Assembly: GCF_003368325.1 (NCBI RefSeq)
Contig: NZ_CP031467.1
Coordinates: 2,542,001 to 2,606,000, forward strand
Direction of reading: 5' to 3'
Source: Paraburkholderia caffeinilytica
Lineage (GTDB): Bacteria > Pseudomonadota > Gammaproteobacteria > Burkholderiales > Burkholderiaceae
DNA length: 64,000 nt
The notes under the pieces: model-generated
Databases searched by the model: none
Told to the model about the DNA's origin: nothing
Seen by the model: the letters and a program-made list of their open reading frames with translations, nothing else
Shown here: in pieces, positions 10,028 to 20,938 of the stretch
Layout: each line of letters opens with the position of its first letter
Numbering within the stretch: the first letter of the stretch is position 1
Made by a program: the position numbers and the translations under genes

Positions 10028-11545
10028 CTACAGAGACTTGCGCAGGTTGACTGCCGGAATCTTGAGCGCTTCGCGATACTTCGCAACGGTACGCCGTGCG
10101 ACCACGAAGCCCTGTTCCGCCAGCAGTTCGGCTATGCGGCTGTCTGAAAGAGGAGATTTCGGGTTTTCCGCTCCTATCAGTTGCTTGATGAGCGCGCGAA
10201 TGGCCGTGGAAGAGGCCGCGCCGCCCGTGTCAGTCGAAACGTGTGATCCGAAGAAGTACTTAAATTCAAGCGTCCCGAATGGGGTCAGCATGTATTTACC
10301 GGTTGTCACACGGGAGACAGTTGATTCGTGTAGGCCCAGCGTATCAGCAATTTCTCGCAAAACCAAGGGGCGCATGGCAATTTCGCCGTGCACAAAAAAG
10401 CTCTTTTGACGCTCGACAATGGCTTGCGCGACCCGGAGGATAGTCTCGAAACGCTGCTGGATATTTTTGATCAGCCAGCGAGCTTCCTGCAGTTGCTGGC
10501 GCAACGATCCGCTCCCAGGATCGCCCCGGTTATTGCGCAGAATATTCGCGTACAGATGGTTGATGCGCAGCTTCGGCACCACTTCCGGATTGAGTTCCGC
10601 CTGCCAGCCCTGTGCCGTTTTGCGCACCATGATGTCCGGCACGACGTAGTCTGCTTCGGCCTTGCCGTAGGCCGCGCCGGGAAACGGCTCAAGCGAGCGG
10701 ATCAGCACATGCGCGTCGCGCAGATCGTCGTCGTTCGCCTTCAGGTGCTTGCGCAGGCGCGTGAAATCGCGTGCCGCAAGCAGTTCCAGGTGGTGGGCGA
10801 CGATGTCGAGCGCAAGCGTGCGCGTAGGCGACTGTTCGAGCCGCAGCAATTGCAGCTTCAGACATTCCGATGCCGAGCGTGCGCCGACCCCTGCCGGGTC
10901 GAAGCTGTGCAGCAGCGCAAGCGCGGCGTTCATTTCGTCGAGATCGACCTCGAGCTCTTCAGGCAGGTCGGTCAGCACTTCCTCGAGCGTGGCGGCAAGA
11001 TAGCCGTCGTCGTCGAGCGATTCGATCAGAAACGTGATTAGCGCGCGGTCGCGCTGGCTCGCCTGGGTGACGCGAAGTTGCGCCATCAGGTGATCGCGCA
11101 GCGACGTGCTCGATTCGTGGATTTGCAGCGGTGGCAGATCGTCGTCGTCCGAGGCGTTGCCGGAGCGGCCGTAGTCGCCCAGATCCCATTGCGACGCTTC
11201 GCCGTTGCTGTCGCCGGCGAGGCCGTTGTACTCGTCGACACCCTGCGGCTCGCCGTTGTCGGCGCGCTCGCTGCTGCTGGTGGACGAAGACGACGTATTG
11301 CCGCCCATCTGGTCGGGCGGCGCGGAGGAATTGGGCGCCTGGGTAATCAGCGAGCCGTCGGCCGCCACGCGCAGGGGACTCGCGATCCAGTCGTCCTCAT
11401 TCTCGAGGAGCGGATTCTGCGAGATCGCCATTGCGACTTCCTGCTGCAGTTCGAGCGTGGACAGCTGAAGCAGCCGGATGGACTGCTGCAGTTGCGGGGT
11501 CAGCGCAAGATGCTGCGATAGGCGGAGTTGGAGGCTGGCTTTCAT
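10028..11545 (-). CDS. rpoN: RNA polymerase sigma-54 factor
   Basis: The 505-residue protein starts [20 protein letters not shown], the glutamine-rich region I that contacts activators. A variable acidic/Ser-rich segment (about residues 60-125) is followed by the core-binding region. The C-terminal helix-turn-helix [18 protein letters not shown] precedes the RpoN box [12 protein letters not shown], which reads the -24 promoter element. It directs enhancer-dependent transcription, including nitrogen metabolism. It is followed by hpf and preceded by lptB. The ORF extension to 11683 is not supported. Confidence 0.97.
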   Translation of the reverse strand: MKASLQLRLSQHLALTPQLQQSIRLLQLSTLELQQEVAMAISQNPLLENEDDWIASPLRVAADGSLITQAPNSSAPPDQMGGNTSSSSTSSSERADNGEPQGVDEYNGLAGDSNGEASQWDLGDYGRSGNASDDDDLPPLQIHESSTSLRDHLMAQLRVTQASQRDRALITFLIESLDDDGYLAATLEEVLTDLPEELEVDLDEMNAALALLHSFDPAGVGARSASECLKLQLLRLEQSPTRTLALDIVAHHLELLAARDFTRLRKHLKANDDDLRDAHVLIRSLEPFPGAAYGKAEADYVVPDIMVRKTAQGWQAELNPEVVPKLRINHLYANILRNNRGDPGSGSLRQQLQEARWLIKNIQQRFETILRVAQAIVERQKSFFVHGEIAMRPLVLREIADTLGLHESTVSRVTTGKYMLTPFGTLEFKYFFGSHVSTDTGGAASSTAIRALIKQLIGAENPKSPLSDSRIAELLAEQGFVVARRTVAKYREALKIPAVNLRKSL

Positions 11546-11730
11546 GGCAAGTTGAGATTCATTGTAGAGAGTTTGCCACGACCGCGATACATTGCGACAC
11601 CCGCAATTACGCGTGCGCCCGTTTTCGGCGGCGTTGGGCGCGGGACGGCCCAGGTCAAAAATGCTGATGTGCAGGTGCCGCAAAGGGACCGGCGAGTGCG
11701 CGCTCGCACCGCCGGCAGTCCTTTGTGTAC

Positions 11731-12512
<782 letters not shown>

Positions 12513-12516
<4 letters not shown>

Positions 12517-13184
12517 TGATTCGGTGCTCCCTGGATCGTGGTGGACGGCGCGAGCGTGGCCGACGCGCCGGTCAGCGGCGCAGCGCCGCCATTGCGCGGC
12601 GCCAGCATCGCCCGCACGCGGCCGGTCGGGTTGCCCGGGCCGGCGACGTCCTTACCTGCCTTCGCGGTGTAGAAGTCGCTCTGGCCGTCATAGGTGATGA
12701 CGCTGCCGTGCACCTGGTCCATCACCGTCGAGAGGCCTTGCAGGCGTTTGACGGTGGCGTTGGTGGTGAGCGTGGTCAGATCCTGCTTGCCGTCGTAGTC
12801 GATCCGGATGGCCGTGCCTTCGATGTATTCATCGAGGCCTTCGCGTTTCTGGCGGAAATACGACAGATTGCCGCCACTCGACGTGCCGGTGGCGTACTGA
12901 TAGCCCTGCGGGTCTTGCGTCACTTCGACCCGATCGGCCTTGATCACGATCGTGCCTTTAGTGGCGACCACATGGCCGGTGAATATGTTGACCTGTTTGA
13001 GGTCGTCGTACGTCATGTTGTCCGCTTCGACATTCAGCGGCTTGTCCTTGTCGGCGCGGTCGGCGTGGGCCAGCGGCGCGAAGCCGGCGAGCGGCAGCGC
13101 GACGATCAGCGCAGCGAGTCCGGCGCGGCACGCGGACAGGGTACGCGAGCGGCCGGTGTCAAAACGGGGGAACGATTCGTTCAT
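12513..13184 (-). CDS. lptA: LPS transport periplasmic protein LptA
   Basis: LptA forms the beta-jellyroll bridge that carries LPS from LptC to LptDE. The 223-residue precursor has a signal peptide (about residues 1-41, ending PLAHA), then the OstA-like fold: [28 protein letters not shown] and [10 protein letters not shown]. The tail is rich in Ala, Pro and Thr. It lies between lptC (20-bp gap) and lptB (4-bp overlap). Confidence 0.95.
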
Positions 13185-13204
13185 GCAGTCACGCCTGGAT
13201 TGGA

Positions 13205-13813
13205 TTACCCGGGTTGCTTGGGCGAGCTGACGGAGCCTTCGGACGCGGCAATCGCGCCTTTCACATTGCCGAACAGCTGCATTACCCGGGTGACATTGTT
13301 GTAGTTCATGCCGCTGGCAGTCATCACAGACATGCCGCGCTGAAGTTTAACCGGCTTTTCGGTCTCGATCACATCGTCGTTGACCAGCACCCTAAAATGC
13401 TGCGAATCTGCCTGCATCTGCGGATCGCCGTTGCCGGCGGCCCGCAGGATGCGCGCGTTGTCGTACAGATCGACGATCGAGGCGTCGCCGTTCACCTTGC
13501 CGGTGTCGCCGGTCGCGGTGACGATCGGCTTGCCGGGCTGGAACGCGCGCATGGCCGGCTTGACCAGGTCGCTCAGTTCGTCGTCTTCGTAGTGGATCAG
13601 GGACTGCGCGGTCAGACGGTACTGCGTCGAACCTGACTGGTCGAGTTCGGAAACCGAGAAGTTGTCCGCGAAGTAGTCGGGCGTGTGCTCCTTGGGGCGC
13701 ACCACGCCTTCGTTTTGCCGCGGCAGGGTGGCTTGCAGCAGCCACCAGGTGATCCCGGCGAGCGCCGCCATCGCGACGAGCGGAATCAGCGAGGTCCAGC
13801 GAAACCGATTCAT
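13205..13813 (-). CDS. lptC: LPS export protein LptC
   Basis: A bitopic inner-membrane protein of 202 residues with one N-terminal transmembrane helix (about residues 8-27, LIPLVAMAALAGITWWLL) and a periplasmic domain with PDYFADNFSVSELD and YRLTAQSLIHYEDD, typical of LptC. It hands LPS to LptA. Its start overlaps the kdsC stop by 4 bp. Confidence 0.94.
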   Translation of the reverse strand: MNRFRWTSLIPLVAMAALAGITWWLLQATLPRQNEGVVRPKEHTPDYFADNFSVSELDQSGSTQYRLTAQSLIHYEDDELSDLVKPAMRAFQPGKPIVTATGDTGKVNGDASIVDLYDNARILRAAGNGDPQMQADSQHFRVLVNDDVIETEKPVKLQRGMSVMTASGMNYNNVTRVMQLFGNVKGAIAASEGSVSSPKQPG

Positions 13814-14370
13814 CCGACGAGGCCTCGCTGTTCGCCGCTACAGGCTGCCGCGAGCAGCGCCTCGTATTTGTGCTGCGCGCGCAGCAGGGTGTCGCAGACT
13901 TCGCGCGCCGCACCGTGGCCGCCGCGCGCCTCGCTGACCCAGTGGGCGCGCGCGATCACTTCAGGATGCGAATTGGCCGGCGCCGCCGCGAAACCGACCT
14001 TCAGCATCACCCCGAGGTCGACCCAGTCGTCGCCCATATAGCCGCATTCCTCGGCCGTCATGCCGGTTTGCTTCAGCAGGTCGGCGAACGCCTGAGGTTT
14101 GTCTTGCACGCCTTGATAGACGTGGGTGATGTTCATTTCCTTCGCCCGCGCCGCGACGATGCCCGACTTGCGCCCGGTGATGATCGCCGTTTCGATGCCG
14201 GCCTGACGCAGCAGCTTCATGCCGTGGCCGTCCATCGAGTGGAACGCCTTCATCGTGTCGCCTTCCGCCGTAAACAGCAGGCCGCCGTCGGTCAGCACGC
14301 CGTCGACATCGAAAATCATCAGCTTGACGCGGCTGGCGCGTTCAGTGGCGGTAAGGGGGGCGACAGCCAT
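13810..14370 (-). CDS. kdsC: 3-deoxy-D-manno-octulosonate 8-phosphate phosphatase
   Basis: A HAD-superfamily phosphatase of 186 residues that releases Kdo from Kdo-8-P. Motif I is DVDGVLTDGG (nucleophile Asp21), motif II is ITGRKS, and the motif IV region contains GYMGDDWVDL. As a small cap-less HAD it probably forms the usual tetramer. It is coupled by a one-base ATG/TGA overlap to kdsD upstream and by 4 bp to lptC. Confidence 0.96.
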   Translation of the reverse strand: MAVAPLTATERASRVKLMIFDVDGVLTDGGLLFTAEGDTMKAFHSMDGHGMKLLRQAGIETAIITGRKSGIVAARAKEMNITHVYQGVQDKPQAFADLLKQTGMTAEECGYMGDDWVDLGVMLKVGFAAAPANSHPEVIARAHWVSEARGGHGAAREVCDTLLRAQHKYEALLAAACSGEQRGLVG

Positions 14371-15353
14371 CAGATCACCTTCTTCGAGAACAGGTCGTGC
14401 ATGTTGAGTGCGCCGATCAGCTTGCCTGCTTCGTCGACGACCAGCATCTGATTGATGCGGTGGCGTTCCATCAGTTCCACGGCTTCGACGGCAAGTTGAT
14501 CCGGACCGATGGTACGCGGGCCGGCGGTCATGACCGAGGCAATCGACAGTTCGCGGAAATCGCCGTCGCGTTCGAGCACGCGGCGCAAGTCGCCGTCGGT
14601 GAAGATGCCGGTTACGCGATCGTTGCGATCGACGATCGCCGTCATGCCCATGCGCTTGGCGGTCAACTGGAACAGCGCGTCGCGCACGGTCGCGTCTGGC
14701 GTCACCTTCGGCACCTGGTCGCCGGTGCGCATCACGTCGCGCACATAAGTCAGCAGGCGCCGGCCGAGCGCGCCGCCCGGATGCGAGCGGGCGAAGTCGT
14801 CCGGGCCGAAGCCGCGCGCGTCCAGCACCGCGACGGCGAGCGCATCGCCGAGCGCGAGCGCGGCGGTGGTGCTGGCGGTGGGCGCAAGATTCATCGGACA
14901 GGCTTCTTTTGACACGCCAGAATTCAGATGCACGTCGGCCAGTTGTGCGAGACTCGACGACGGGCGGCCCGTCATCGCAATCAGCTTCGCGCCGATCCGC
15001 TTGATGAGCGGCAGGATCGCCACGAGTTCTTCGGTTTCACCGGAATTGGACAGCGCGAGGAACACGTCGTCTGTCGTGACCATGCCGAGGTCGCCATGAC
15101 TGGCTTCCGCCGGGTGAACGAAGAAGGCGGGTGTGCCGGTGCTGGCGAGCGTGGCCGCGAGCTTGCGGGCCACGTGGCCGGATTTGCCGATGCCGGAAAC
15201 GACAACGCGTCCACGGCAGCCCAGGATGAAGTCGACCGCCCCGACGAAACCATCGTCGAGTTGATCGCGAAGCGCGCGCACGGCGTCCGCTTCGATGTCG
15301 AGCACGTCACGAGCGAGCGCGAGTGCCCGGTCGCCATTGATTTTCGCTATCAT
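14370..15353 (-). CDS. kdsD: D-arabinose-5-phosphate isomerase
   Basis: KdsD converts ribulose-5-P to arabinose-5-P, the first step to Kdo. The start ATG 15351-15353 gives 327 residues: an N-terminal SIS domain (VVVSGIGKSGHVARKLAATL, SNSGETEEL) and two C-terminal CBS domains (DVMRTGDQVPKV and SVMTAGPRTIGP). The ORF beginning at 15419 adds 22 residues without family similarity. It is the first gene of the leftward Kdo/LPS block and is divergent from the antiporter at 15515. Confidence 0.95.
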   Translation of the reverse strand: MIAKINGDRALALARDVLDIEADAVRALRDQLDDGFVGAVDFILGCRGRVVVSGIGKSGHVARKLAATLASTGTPAFFVHPAEASHGDLGMVTTDDVFLALSNSGETEELVAILPLIKRIGAKLIAMTGRPSSSLAQLADVHLNSGVSKEACPMNLAPTASTTAALALGDALAVAVLDARGFGPDDFARSHPGGALGRRLLTYVRDVMRTGDQVPKVTPDATVRDALFQLTAKRMGMTAIVDRNDRVTGIFTDGDLRRVLERDGDFRELSIASVMTAGPRTIGPDQLAVEAVELMERHRINQMLVVDEAGKLIGALNMHDLFSKKVI

Positions 15354-15514
15354 TCGCGGAGTATAGCAAAGGCGCCTGTTCGCCGCGCCGGGCCTGCTGT
15401 GCCAAGCCGCTGCCTTCATCAGCCCTTTTACCGGCCCCTCAACCTTGTCGCACGGCTTTTCTCGTGCGCGGTTCCGCTGACGAACGAGGACGCTTTACTG
15501 ATGCGTTTTTGCCG

Positions 15515-17518
15515 ATGATTTCCCCGCTCGAAATGACGCTGTTCCTGCTGCTGGCATCCGTGGCGGGCGTGGTGATCTTTCGCTTTCTGAATCTTCCACC
15601 GATGCTCGGCTATCTGACGGTCGGCATCGTCGTCGGGCCGCATGCGTTCGGTTTGATTCCGGATTCGGCGGGCGCGCAGAACCTGGCTGAATTCGGCGTT
15701 GTGTTCCTGATGTTTTCCATCGGGCTGGAGTTTTCGCTTTCCAAATTGCGCTCCATGCGCCGGCTGGTGTTCGGCCTCGGGCTATTGCAGGTGATCGGTA
15801 CGATTGCCGTGGCGGTTTCGCTCGGCTTCGTGCTGGAGCGCTGGGTGCACATCACCTGGCAGGCGAGCGTGGCGCTGGGCGGCGCGTTGGCGATGTCGTC
15901 GACGGCGATCGTCAGCAAGATGCTGGCCGAGCGGCTCGAGATCGAAACCGAGCACGGCCGCAACATCTTCGGCGTGCTGCTGTTCCAGGATCTGGCGGTG
16001 GTGCCGCTATTGATCGTCATCGCCGCGCTCGGCGGCGATTCGAAAGATCTCGTCAGCGCGCTCGGGGTGGCCGCGATCAAGATCGTCGTGGCGCTGGCCC
16101 TATTGTTGATCGTGGGGCAGCGCTTCATGACGCGCTGGTTCAACGTGGTGGCGCGCCGGCGTTCGCAGGAACTGTTCATCCTCAATCTGCTGCTGGTCAC
16201 GCTCGGTGCGGCGTTCATCACGGACAAATTCGGTCTGTCGCTTGCGCTCGGCGCGTTCATCGCCGGCATGTTGATCGCCGAAACGCCTTACCGGCATCAG
16301 GTGGAAGAGGACATCAAGCCGTTTCGCGACGTGCTGCTGGGCCTCTTCTTCGTCACGACCGGCATGCTGCTGAATCCGCGCGTGATCTGGGAGCATCCGT
16401 TCATCGTGCTCGGCTTCCTGGTCGGCCCGATCCTGCTGAAGGCGGTGATGGTGACCGGACTTTCGCGCCTCTTCGGTGCGTCGCCGGGCGTCGCGATGCG
16501 CACCGGTATCGGCCTGGCGCAGGCCGGCGAGTTCGGCTTCGTGCTGCTGAATCTGATTCTCGACAAGCATCTCGTCGACGCCACCCTGTTGCAGGCGATT
16601 CTCGCGGCGATGTTGCTGTCGATGCTCGCCGCGCCGTTCCTGATCCAGAACGCGGATCGAATCGTGCTGCGGCTGTCGTCGACTGAATGGATGATGCAGT
16701 CCTTGCAGATGACGCGCATCGCGACACAGAGCCTGAAGCAAAGCGGCCACGTGATCATTTGCGGTTATGGCCGGGCGGGGCAGAATCTGGCGCGCATGCT
16801 GGAGCATGAAGGTCTGTCCTATGTCGCGCTGGACCTGGACCCCGATCGCGTGCAGGCGGCTGCGGCGGCGGGTGAGTCCGTGGTGTTCGGCGATGCGGGG
16901 CGGCGCGAATCGCTGCTGGCCGCCGGTATCCATCGCGCCGCGGCGATCGCCATTACCTACGCGAACACGCCGTCGGCATTGCGCGTGTTACACAATATTC
17001 ACGAACTGGAGCCCACGCTGCCGGTGATCGTTCGTACCGTCGACGACGCCGATCTGGAGAAGCTGCTGGCCGCCGGCGCGACCGAAGTGATTCCGGAAAT
17101 CGTCGAGGGCAGTCTGATGCTGGCCTCGCACACGCTGGTGCTGATGGGCGTGCCGATGCGGCGCGTGGTGCGGCGGGTCGAGGAAATGCGCGACGAGCGC
17201 TATGCGCTCCTGCGCGGCTATTTCCACGGCGCGGACGACATGGAAGACGAGGACGGCCACGAACAGGTGCGGCTACAATCGGTGCCGGTCGACGAAAACT
17301 CGGACGCCGTGGGCCGAACGCTGGCGGAATTGGGCCTGTTCGAACTGGGCGTCGAAGTGACGGCGATTCGCCGGCATGGCATTCGCGGCGTCGAGCCGGA
17401 CCCGTCCACCAAGCTGCGCGCGAGCGACATCGTGGTGTTGCGGGGGCTGCCCGAACAGTTGGCCGAAGCCGAAGAGCTGCTCTCGAAGCATCGCCGCGCG
17501 GGCGCCGCCGCGGCCTAG
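15515..17518 (+). CDS. Kef/YbaL-type monovalent cation:proton antiporter
   Basis: A 667-residue CPA2-family protein. About 12-13 membrane helices occupy residues 5-385, including the GQAGEFGF-like motif seen here as [14 protein letters not shown] cytoplasmic TrkA-N/RCK domain ([19 protein letters not shown], about 410-530) and a C-terminal TrkA-C domain (about 575-655) follow. It probably exchanges potassium for protons under RCK nucleotide control; the substrate is not proven. Starts at 15464 (GTG) or 15533 are possible; 15515 keeps [10 protein letters not shown], typical of the family. Confidence 0.9.
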   Translation: MISPLEMTLFLLLASVAGVVIFRFLNLPPMLGYLTVGIVVGPHAFGLIPDSAGAQNLAEFGVVFLMFSIGLEFSLSKLRSMRRLVFGLGLLQVIGTIAVAVSLGFVLERWVHITWQASVALGGALAMSSTAIVSKMLAERLEIETEHGRNIFGVLLFQDLAVVPLLIVIAALGGDSKDLVSALGVAAIKIVVALALLLIVGQRFMTRWFNVVARRRSQELFILNLLLVTLGAAFITDKFGLSLALGAFIAGMLIAETPYRHQVEEDIKPFRDVLLGLFFVTTGMLLNPRVIWEHPFIVLGFLVGPILLKAVMVTGLSRLFGASPGVAMRTGIGLAQAGEFGFVLLNLILDKHLVDATLLQAILAAMLLSMLAAPFLIQNADRIVLRLSSTEWMMQSLQMTRIATQSLKQSGHVIICGYGRAGQNLARMLEHEGLSYVALDLDPDRVQAAAAAGESVVFGDAGRRESLLAAGIHRAAAIAITYANTPSALRVLHNIHELEPTLPVIVRTVDDADLEKLLAAGATEVIPEIVEGSLMLASHTLVLMGVPMRRVVRRVEEMRDERYALLRGYFHGADDMEDEDGHEQVRLQSVPVDENSDAVGRTLAELGLFELGVEVTAIRRHGIRGVEPDPSTKLRASDIVVLRGLPEQLAEAEELLSKHRRAGAAAA

Positions 17519-17673
17519 CAGCGGGACCGGCGGGCGTGGCGTTGCTCTCGGCGTGGTTTCGTGAGGCCGATGTTGCCGGCCGCGCCTGGCCGGCAGCACT
17601 TGGCTGGCTGCACCTGGCGCCCGCACCTGATTTAGCCTTTCATCGGACCCATCGAGGTCCATCCGGAGACATC

Positions 17674-18240
17674 ATGTCCAACGCGCTTGCGAGCGCGCCG
17701 CTCGATGCGGCCGACTACATCAAAAGCCACATCCGCACGGTGCCCGACTGGCCGCAGCCGGGTGTGCAGTTTCGCGACATCACGCCGCTCCTGCAGGAGC
17801 CGAAGTCGCTGCGCGTGCTGATCGATCTGTTCGTCCAGCGCTATATCGACGCGAAGCTCGATTACGTTGCCGGGCTGGACGCGCGTGGCTTCATCTTCGG
17901 GCCGATTCTGGCTTACGAGCTCAATCTCGGCTTCATTCCGATCCGCAAGCAGGGCAAGCTGCCGTACAAGCGGGTCGCGCAATCCTATGAGCTCGAATAC
18001 GGCACCGCGACCGTCGAGATTCACGAGGACGCCTGCAAGCCGGGTGACCGCGTTGTGATCATCGACGATCTGATCGCCACCGGCGGCACGATGATGGCAG
18101 GCAAGATTCTGCTGGAGCGGCTCGGCGCGGTGGTGATGGAAGGGGCGGCGATTATCGATCTGCCTGACCTCGGCGGCTCGGCCCTATTGCGCCAAGCGGG
18201 CTTGCCGCTCTATACGGTGACTGAGTTCGGCGGCCATTGA
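17674..18240 (+). CDS. apt: Adenine phosphoribosyltransferase
   Basis: Apt salvages adenine to AMP with PRPP. From ATG 17674 the protein is 188 residues. The PRPP-binding motif [13 protein letters not shown] is at 127-139 and the N-terminal [20 protein letters not shown] segment is diagnostic. [10 protein letters not shown] lines the base pocket. The ORF extends upstream to 17536 but the added 46 residues have no family match. It is followed 45 bp later by the LysE-type exporter. Confidence 0.96.
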   Translation: MSNALASAPLDAADYIKSHIRTVPDWPQPGVQFRDITPLLQEPKSLRVLIDLFVQRYIDAKLDYVAGLDARGFIFGPILAYELNLGFIPIRKQGKLPYKRVAQSYELEYGTATVEIHEDACKPGDRVVIIDDLIATGGTMMAGKILLERLGAVVMEGAAIIDLPDLGGSALLRQAGLPLYTVTEFGGH

Positions 18241-18285
18241 GCGCTGAATGCCAACTTCTTCCTGCACACAAAGAAGGTAAGAAAG

Positions 18286-18900
18286 ATGCCCAACTTCCTG
18301 TTGTTCCTCGCGACCTCGATCGCCATCACGATGGCGCCCGGCCCCGACAATCTGCAAGTGCTCGCGCGCGGCATCTCGCAAGGCCGCGCGGCGGGCCTCG
18401 TTGCCGCACTCGGCTTTGCCGCGGGCATCACGTTTCACACCACGTTGGCCGCGCTTGGTGTGGCCGCGTTGCTGCGTTCGTCGCCCGTTGCGTTTGAAGC
18501 GATCAAGCTGGCCGGCGCTGCTTATCTGGTCTGGATCGGCATCAAGGCGCTGCGCAGCCAGGGCCTCGCCACTGCGCACGAGCGTGCGCCGCAACCGTTG
18601 ATGGCGGTGTTCCGTCAGAGCGTGCTCGGCAATCTGCTGAATCCGAAGGTGACGCTGTTCTTCGTCGTGTTCCTGCCGCAATTCGTGCAGCCGCACGGCA
18701 CGCAAAGCGTCACGGTGCAGATGCTCGAACTCGGCGTGTTGTTCATGTTGCAGACCGTCGTGGTGTTTTCGCTGTTCGGCGTGTGCGCGGGGATGATCGG
18801 CGGCTGGCTGAAGCGTCGGCCGCGCGTGGGCGTGTGGCTTGACCGGCTCGCCGGCGCGACGTTCATCGCGATCGGGATTCGCGTTGCCTTGCGCGATTGA
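18286..18900 (+). CDS. LysE/RhtB-family amino acid exporter
   Basis: A 204-residue inner-membrane protein with six predicted hydrophobic helices. It carries the LysE/RhtB N-terminal signature MAPGPDNLQVLARGISQGRA and the conserved NLLNPKVTLFFVVFLPQF. Such proteins export amino acids such as homoserine, threonine or lysine; the specific substrate cannot be read from sequence. It follows apt in the same direction but without a functional link that I can see. Confidence 0.9.
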   Translation: MPNFLLFLATSIAITMAPGPDNLQVLARGISQGRAAGLVAALGFAAGITFHTTLAALGVAALLRSSPVAFEAIKLAGAAYLVWIGIKALRSQGLATAHERAPQPLMAVFRQSVLGNLLNPKVTLFFVVFLPQFVQPHGTQSVTVQMLELGVLFMLQTVVVFSLFGVCAGMIGGWLKRRPRVGVWLDRLAGATFIAIGIRVALRD

Positions 18901-18980
18901 CGCGAATGAATCGATTGGGACGGGTGTCGCGGCTCGAACCCACCGAGCGTGACCGCGGACCCGTTTGGAGCTTTAATTAA

Positions 18981-19859
18981 ATGACTTTGCCTTGCATCAC
19001 TGCCGCGCGCCGCTTCGACGTAGACGCCCATCTGCCGTTCTGGATCGGCGCCGAACAGATCGGGTGGATTCGCTCGACCGATGTCCCCTTGCTCGCGCGC
19101 TGGCCCGATGTGTTCGATATCAGCAGTGCTCGCGTGACGCTCGCGCCGGCCTTCAACACCGTCGATCTACGCAGTGCGGCGCTCGGTTCCGTGATCGGCG
19201 CACTTGCCGCCGAGGGCCGTATTCCTGGCTGGCGCAACGAGACTTACGCGATCCGCAATGCGTTCGATGCGCCGCCGCTTGCCTACATCGAACGCGCGGC
19301 GTCGCGCTTCTTCGGCACGATGACCTACGCGGTGCATCTGAACGGCGTCGTAGAATATGCGGATGGTGCCTTGCGGACGGCCACCCCGCGGATGGCCGCC
19401 CCGCAGCTATGGATCGCGCGCCGCAGCGACACCAAGGCCACCGACCCGGGCATGCTCGACAATGTCGTGGCAGGCGGGATCGGCTGGGGCTTCGGCATCG
19501 AGGCGACGATCATCAAGGAGTGCTGGGAAGAAGCCGGCATTCCGGAGGAGATCGCCGCACGCGCAACGGCCGGCCGCACCGCGCATGTGCTGCAATCGTT
19601 GCCGGAAGGCACGCAGGCCGAACAGATTTTTATCTACGACCTCGCGCTGCCCGCTGATTTCGCGCCGCGCAATCAGGACGGCGAAGTGGGTGAGCACCGG
19701 CTCGCACGCATCGACGAAGTGGCGCGCTGGATCGAGGAAGGCGCGATGACCGTGGATGCGAGTCTCGCCACGCTGGATTGCCTGTTGCGCCGCCGCTGGA
19801 TCGATGAAGACGCGTGTGCGGGCATCGAGACGCTGTTTGCCCCGCCCGTGCTTGCGTGA
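18981..19859 (+). CDS. DUF4743 / Nudix hydrolase family protein
   Basis: A 292-residue protein with an N-terminal DUF4743-like region (FWIGAEQIGWI, residues 1-115) fused to a Nudix domain. The Nudix box is seen as GGIGWGFGIEATIIKECWEEAGI: the EExG core is intact, while the first Glu of the textbook motif is absent, as in the thiamine-pyrophosphokinase-linked Nudix group. It is related to yeast YJR142W-type proteins reported to act on oxidised thiamine diphosphates, but I treat that as a hint only. purU follows 115 bp downstream. Confidence 0.85.
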   Translation: MTLPCITAARRFDVDAHLPFWIGAEQIGWIRSTDVPLLARWPDVFDISSARVTLAPAFNTVDLRSAALGSVIGALAAEGRIPGWRNETYAIRNAFDAPPLAYIERAASRFFGTMTYAVHLNGVVEYADGALRTATPRMAAPQLWIARRSDTKATDPGMLDNVVAGGIGWGFGIEATIIKECWEEAGIPEEIAARATAGRTAHVLQSLPEGTQAEQIFIYDLALPADFAPRNQDGEVGEHRLARIDEVARWIEEGAMTVDASLATLDCLLRRRWIDEDACAGIETLFAPPVLA

Positions 19860-19973
19860 GCGCCAGGCAGCCGGGCACGGGTGCGGCGAACGAGCCGGAT
19901 CACGCCGTAGCACGCTGCATCGAATAAGACACACCGAACAAACTACGCACTGAAGAAGGGAGTCACCCAGGTC

Positions 19974-20843
19974 ATGTCGACCGATCACAGCTTTATCCTC
20001 AAACTGTCGTGCGCCGACCGGCCCGGCATCGTCCATGCAGTTTCGGGCTTTCTGTTCGAGCGTGGCAGCAATATTCTCGACTCCGCGCAGTTCGGCGACA
20101 GCCGCACCGGCGAGTTCTTCATGCGCGTGCATTTCCAGCAGGTCGGCGGCGATCCGGGCCTGGACGTGCTGCGTACGTCGTTCGCCACGCTCGCCGAACA
20201 GTTCGGCATGCGCTGGGAAATGCACGATGCGTCGCTGAAGCCGCGCGTCGTCATCATGGTGTCGAAGATCGGCCATTGCCTGAACGACCTGCTGTTCCGC
20301 TATCGCACCGGTCAATTGGGCATCGAGATTCCAGCGATCATCTCGAACCACAAGGAGTTCTATCAGCTCGCGGCCAGCTACGACATTCCGTTCCATCACT
20401 TCCCGCTGATGGGCGGCACGCCCGACGCGAAGGCCGCGCAGGAAGCGCGCGTGCTCGAGGTGATCGACGAGCATCAAGCCGATCTGGTGGTGCTCGCGCG
20501 CTACATGCAGATTCTGTCGCCGAAGCTTTGCGAATCGCTCGCCGGCCGCGCGATCAATATTCACCATTCGTTCCTGCCGAGCTTCAAGGGCGCAAAGCCG
20601 TATTACCAGGCGTTCGATCGTGGCGTGAAGCTGATCGGCGCAACGGCACACTACGTGACGACGGATCTCGACGAAGGTCCGATCATCGAGCAGGGCGTGG
20701 AGCGGGTGGACCACAGCATGACGCCGGAGCAACTGACGGCGATTGGCCGCGATGTCGAATGCGTGACGCTCGCCCGTGCGGTGAAGTGGCATGCCGAGCA
20801 TCGCGTCGTGTTGAACGGCAGCAAGACGGTGGTGTTTCGTTAA
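19974..20843 (+). CDS. purU: Formyltetrahydrofolate deformylase
   Basis: PurU hydrolyses 10-formyl-THF to THF and formate, balancing one-carbon and glycine pools. It has 289 residues: an N-terminal ACT domain (ILKLSCADRPGIVHAVSGFL) and a formyltransferase fold with the catalytic triad region INIHHSFLPSFKGAKPY and GATAHYVTTDLDEGPII. An AAGAAGGGAG Shine-Dalgarno-like stretch lies upstream of ATG 19974. Confidence 0.96.
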   Translation: MSTDHSFILKLSCADRPGIVHAVSGFLFERGSNILDSAQFGDSRTGEFFMRVHFQQVGGDPGLDVLRTSFATLAEQFGMRWEMHDASLKPRVVIMVSKIGHCLNDLLFRYRTGQLGIEIPAIISNHKEFYQLAASYDIPFHHFPLMGGTPDAKAAQEARVLEVIDEHQADLVVLARYMQILSPKLCESLAGRAINIHHSFLPSFKGAKPYYQAFDRGVKLIGATAHYVTTDLDEGPIIEQGVERVDHSMTPEQLTAIGRDVECVTLARAVKWHAEHRVVLNGSKTVVFR

Positions 20844-20854
20844 GCGTCGTTGAT

Positions 20855-20930
20855 GCGCTTGCAGCGGGGTGGCCAAACCGTGGCCGCATGCCCTCGCTGC
20901 AAGCGCGCACCGAATGAGTGCGGTGCGCGC
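20855..20930. terminator. Two tandem hairpins between convergent purU and PepSY genes
   Basis: A 12-bp perfect inverted repeat (GCGCTTGCAGCG at 20855-20866 with CGCTGCAAGCGC at 20895-20906) encloses a smaller GGCCA/TGGCC hairpin. A second 8-bp stem, GCGCACCG with CGGTGCGC, follows directly and shares bases with the first. The genes converge here, so the structures probably end both transcripts. No T-run is present, so factor-independent termination is uncertain. Confidence 0.5.
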
Positions 20931-20938
20931 TCGTTGGA

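Noticed and set aside
19407..20876. 489-codon leftward frame antisense to purU and the Nudix gene
   Set aside because: Spans two well-supported genes on the other strand and has shadow-like His/Arg-rich composition.
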